Shown here piece by piece: positions 32,498 through 34,189 of a DNA stretch of 34,189 nucleotides. A model generated the notes under the pieces. It was given only the letters and a program-made list of their open reading frames with translations, searched no databases and was not told the origin of the DNA. Position 1 is the stretch's first letter. Each line of letters begins with the position of its first letter. Made by a program: the position numbers and the translations under genes. The DNA is from JANQIV01 sp050117315 (GTDB lineage Bacteria > Bacteroidota > Ignavibacteria > Ignavibacteriales > Melioribacteraceae): contig JASFMY010000070.1 of assembly GCA_050117315.1 (NCBI GenBank), positions 1 to 34,189 of the forward strand. Reading direction: 5' to 3'.

Positions 32498-33016
32498 ATG
32501 GATACCTTTTTTACAATGGATGTTCAAAGAGCGGCTATACAAACTATGGAGTCGCTTTATATTTTAGCGACATCTAAAAATGTTGAAACAATCAAAAGTA
32601 GATATGATTTTCTATTAACAGTTCTTCCTACTCTACAATCAGCAAAAAATAATCCACAGTATTCTAGTATTATTAAAATGACACTCGACCAGTTTAAAAC
32701 GATGTATCCAAATAGTGTTCCCCAAGATTATCAACTTTCAGTATTATCTAATCCAGAGACTTTTAATGTTAACGATTTTTATTGCAAATCACTCGTTGAT
32801 GCTATAAAGAGATTTTGCGAAAAACAATCCGAAGAAATTAAATCCTTAAAAAAGGAAGGTGCAAAAAACAAACACATTTCAAAGGTTATTGAAACTATAA
32901 AATCGACACAACTTGAATTAGAATCAAAGTGTTCATCATCTTCTTTCTTTCCAACTTCATTCAATGAATTCAATCAGTTAGTCGATACGTTTGCAGAAAA
33001 TGCATTAAAAAGTTAG
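32498..33016 (+). CDS. Hypothetical helical protein
   Basis: The product has 172 residues with a strong ribosome site (AAGGAG, eight bases before the ATG). It is almost entirely predicted helix: MDVQRAAIQTMESLYILATS, KSRYDFLLTVLPTLQSAKNN, VDAIKRFCEKQSEEIKSLKK, KVIETIKSTQLELESKCSSS. There is no signal peptide, membrane segment or known motif. The two cysteines do not form a metal pair. It lies 87 bp downstream of the previous gene and 22 bp before the next, in the same direction. I do not recognise a family. Confidence 0.6.
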   Translation: MDTFFTMDVQRAAIQTMESLYILATSKNVETIKSRYDFLLTVLPTLQSAKNNPQYSSIIKMTLDQFKTMYPNSVPQDYQLSVLSNPETFNVNDFYCKSLVDAIKRFCEKQSEEIKSLKKEGAKNKHISKVIETIKSTQLELESKCSSSSFFPTSFNEFNQLVDTFAENALKS

Positions 33017-33038
33017 CAATCAACCACAAGGTGGTAAT

Positions 33039-33593
33039 ATGAATATTTTTCGGAATTTATTTTCTCGTGAAAAAGTTGATGAAACCAGTAATAATGTTCA
33101 AATAGAAAAGAATATTAAAAAAGCAAATTCTATTTCACCAATTCAAAAACTTCTCTTAGATATAAAAGATAAAGGAAGAATAGAATATCCTTTCTTGCAT
33201 CCCACATATTCTCCAAGTTCCAGAATTCCTTGTGCTGACTTTACTCCCTTTATACAAGACAGACTTTTAGCAAATGATATAAAATCAATAATTTCTTTGA
33301 TGCAAGGAGTAATAGGTGCAAATCCTGGGTTAGGAATTGGGGATGAATGGATTGGAGAAAACATTAAGAATTTACTAAGCCTTGATTTTAATAAGTATAT
33401 AAATTATGAAAACAAAGAGGCGTTGATTGAGATAAAATCAATTTGGATTCTTGCTGAAAAAAGTGGTGGTGGAAGAGAACTCTGGATTACAGAACGGGAA
33501 TCATTTACCAAGTATTTTGCAGTTGCATTAGCTTGCCGACATTTTACAGTGACCAATAATTTTTCGCAACTAGTTAAATCAAAAGTTCATTAA
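33039..33593 (+). CDS. Hypothetical protein
   Basis: This 184-residue soluble protein has the ribosome site AAGGTGG. The N-terminal 40 residues are charged and probably disordered (REKVDETSNNVQIEKNIKKA). The rest has a compact mixed composition with GVIGANPGLGIGDEWIGENI in the middle and ESFTKYFAVALACRHFTVTN near the end. I recognise no family and no catalytic motif. It ends in NNFSQLVKSKVH, immediately before a truncated signal peptidase gene that overlaps its last codons in another frame. Its own C-terminus could therefore be altered by the junction. Confidence 0.55.
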   Translation: MNIFRNLFSREKVDETSNNVQIEKNIKKANSISPIQKLLLDIKDKGRIEYPFLHPTYSPSSRIPCADFTPFIQDRLLANDIKSIISLMQGVIGANPGLGIGDEWIGENIKNLLSLDFNKYINYENKEALIEIKSIWILAEKSGGGRELWITERESFTKYFAVALACRHFTVTNNFSQLVKSKVH

Positions 33594-33903
33594 ACGTTGT
33601 ATTGCTTCCGGTGGGCAAGAAATACAAATAAGAGATAAGATTGTTTACATAGATGGGAAATTATTCCCAGATACTCACAAAAACATACTTGATATCGAAG
33701 CTGATTCCGCCACTAAGGAAAAACGAGACAATTATGGACCTGTAACCATTCCATCTGATCAATGTTTTGTTTTAGGTGATAATCGTGACAATAGTTTTGA
33801 TAGCAGATTTTGGGGATTTGTTCCAATTGAAAATGTAATCGCAAAGCCACTTTATATATATTGGTCAAAAGATCATAGTCGAATAGGCACAGTTATTAAT
33901 TAA
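33586..33903 (+). pseudogene. 5'-truncated signal peptidase I (lepB C-terminal half)
   Basis: From about 33586 the frame reads FIKRCIASGGQEIQIRDKIV, YIDGKLFPDTHKN, then PSDQCFVLGDNRDNSFDSRF, WGFVPIENVIAKPLYIYWS, and ends at TAA 33901-33903. This is the C-terminal half of type I signal peptidase, with the catalytic Lys in IKRCIA and the box-E signature GDNRDNSFDSRFWGFV. The N-terminal membrane anchor and catalytic Ser (SMxPT) are absent: an in-frame TAG lies at 33571, and no matching segment was found upstream to 31089. The gene has lost its front, presumably when the four-gene cluster or its boundary arrived. It is non-functional as a peptidase. Confidence 0.8.
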
Positions 33904-34041
33904 ATTGATTTGTCGGCTAACGTAAATCAACCGGACACCGTATTCAAAGCGGCATTTTTAAAGTTCTTAAGTTTAGTGAAATAAACAATATTGCTGTTCT
34001 GCAGTATACTAATAACTCACCTTACGCAGGGAATTCTTACT

Positions 34042-34102
34042 CTTCTTAATCATAATCCTAATCATACTCTAAAAAAAGATAAAGAAGATTAGGATTAAGA
34101 AG
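34042..34102. repeat. Long bulged inverted repeat
   Basis: CTTCTTAATC (34042-34051) pairs with GATTAAGAAG (34093-34102), and CTAATC (34058-34063) with GATTAG (34087-34092); six bases bulge on the left arm. The arm sequence (TTCTTAATCATAATC) recurs at 19125-19172 and just before 19071, so this is a dispersed family. The flanking 33904-34041 and 34103-34189 show no gene. Confidence 0.55.
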
Positions 34103-34189
34103 TTATGTTTAAAAAGGAAAGTCCCATAATTGGAAATAACATTGAAAAAAGCAGTTAAGCAAAATAAAATAAAAAAGAGCCACCTTTCA

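Overview
This is an AT-rich bacterial chromosomal window. It most likely comes from the Ignavibacteriota/Chlorobiota/Bacteroidota side of the tree, with an Ignavibacterium- or Melioribacter-like organism as best guess. Three things point there: a 1400-residue subtilisin-like protease ending in a type IX secretion (Por) sorting domain, an HU-fold protein with a DUF4469-type tail, and a secreted xylan-degradation set. Many genes have good purine-rich Shine-Dalgarno sites (AGGAGG, GGAGG), which is less typical of Bacteroidia. All family names come from reading the protein sequences; no database search was run.

Layout. 1-1002: start of a secreted protein and a frameshifted membrane protein. 1069-3145 (minus): an ECF sigma factor, a probable membrane anti-sigma partner and two CpxP/Spy-like envelope proteins, which look like one envelope-stress operon ending in a strong terminator. 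3429-4197: a frameshifted Mut7-C RNase gene. 4334-12324 (minus): a housekeeping run of MerR regulator, tRNA-Pro(GGG), purF, giant S8 protease, pgsA, ftsY and a small membrane protein, tightly packed with overlaps. 12760-13455: the HU-like protein.

13480-16650 is accessory DNA. It holds a degenerate tandem array with a period of about 23 bp, an eroded outer-membrane beta-barrel gene, two tandem PixA/AidA-type inclusion-body genes (one with an extra unrecognised N-terminal domain), a GC-rich hairpin, and an 11-codon mini-ORF with an excellent ribosome site. 16657-19037: LysR regulator divergent from phzF, a truncated carboxymuconolactone-decarboxylase-like remnant and a flavodoxin.

19204-24127 carries a carbohydrate esterase, a GH10 xylanase and a GH43 beta-xylosidase/arabinofuranosidase-like enzyme, all with signal peptides. 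Together they would deacetylate xylan, cut its backbone and trim the oligosaccharides. A GyrI-like protein sits between them. 24245-26943: SIMPL-domain protein, then a PII protein and an AmtB ammonium channel (nitrogen sensing and uptake). 27111-28358: TetR regulator overlapping a GIY-YIG protein, plus a small unknown gene. 28875-30016: a DUF116 gene broken by two frameshifts. 30168-31088: a prokaryotic pentameric ligand-gated ion channel.

31300-34189 is a second accessory region: GC-rich repeats, the C-terminal end of a tyrosine (integron-type) integrase, four small plus-strand genes of mostly unknown function, and a 5'-truncated signal peptidase I. The window is unusually rich in broken genes. 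Four frameshifts lie in three otherwise well-conserved genes, which may mean real gene decay or indel errors in the assembly. That needs read-level checking before any is called a pseudogene.
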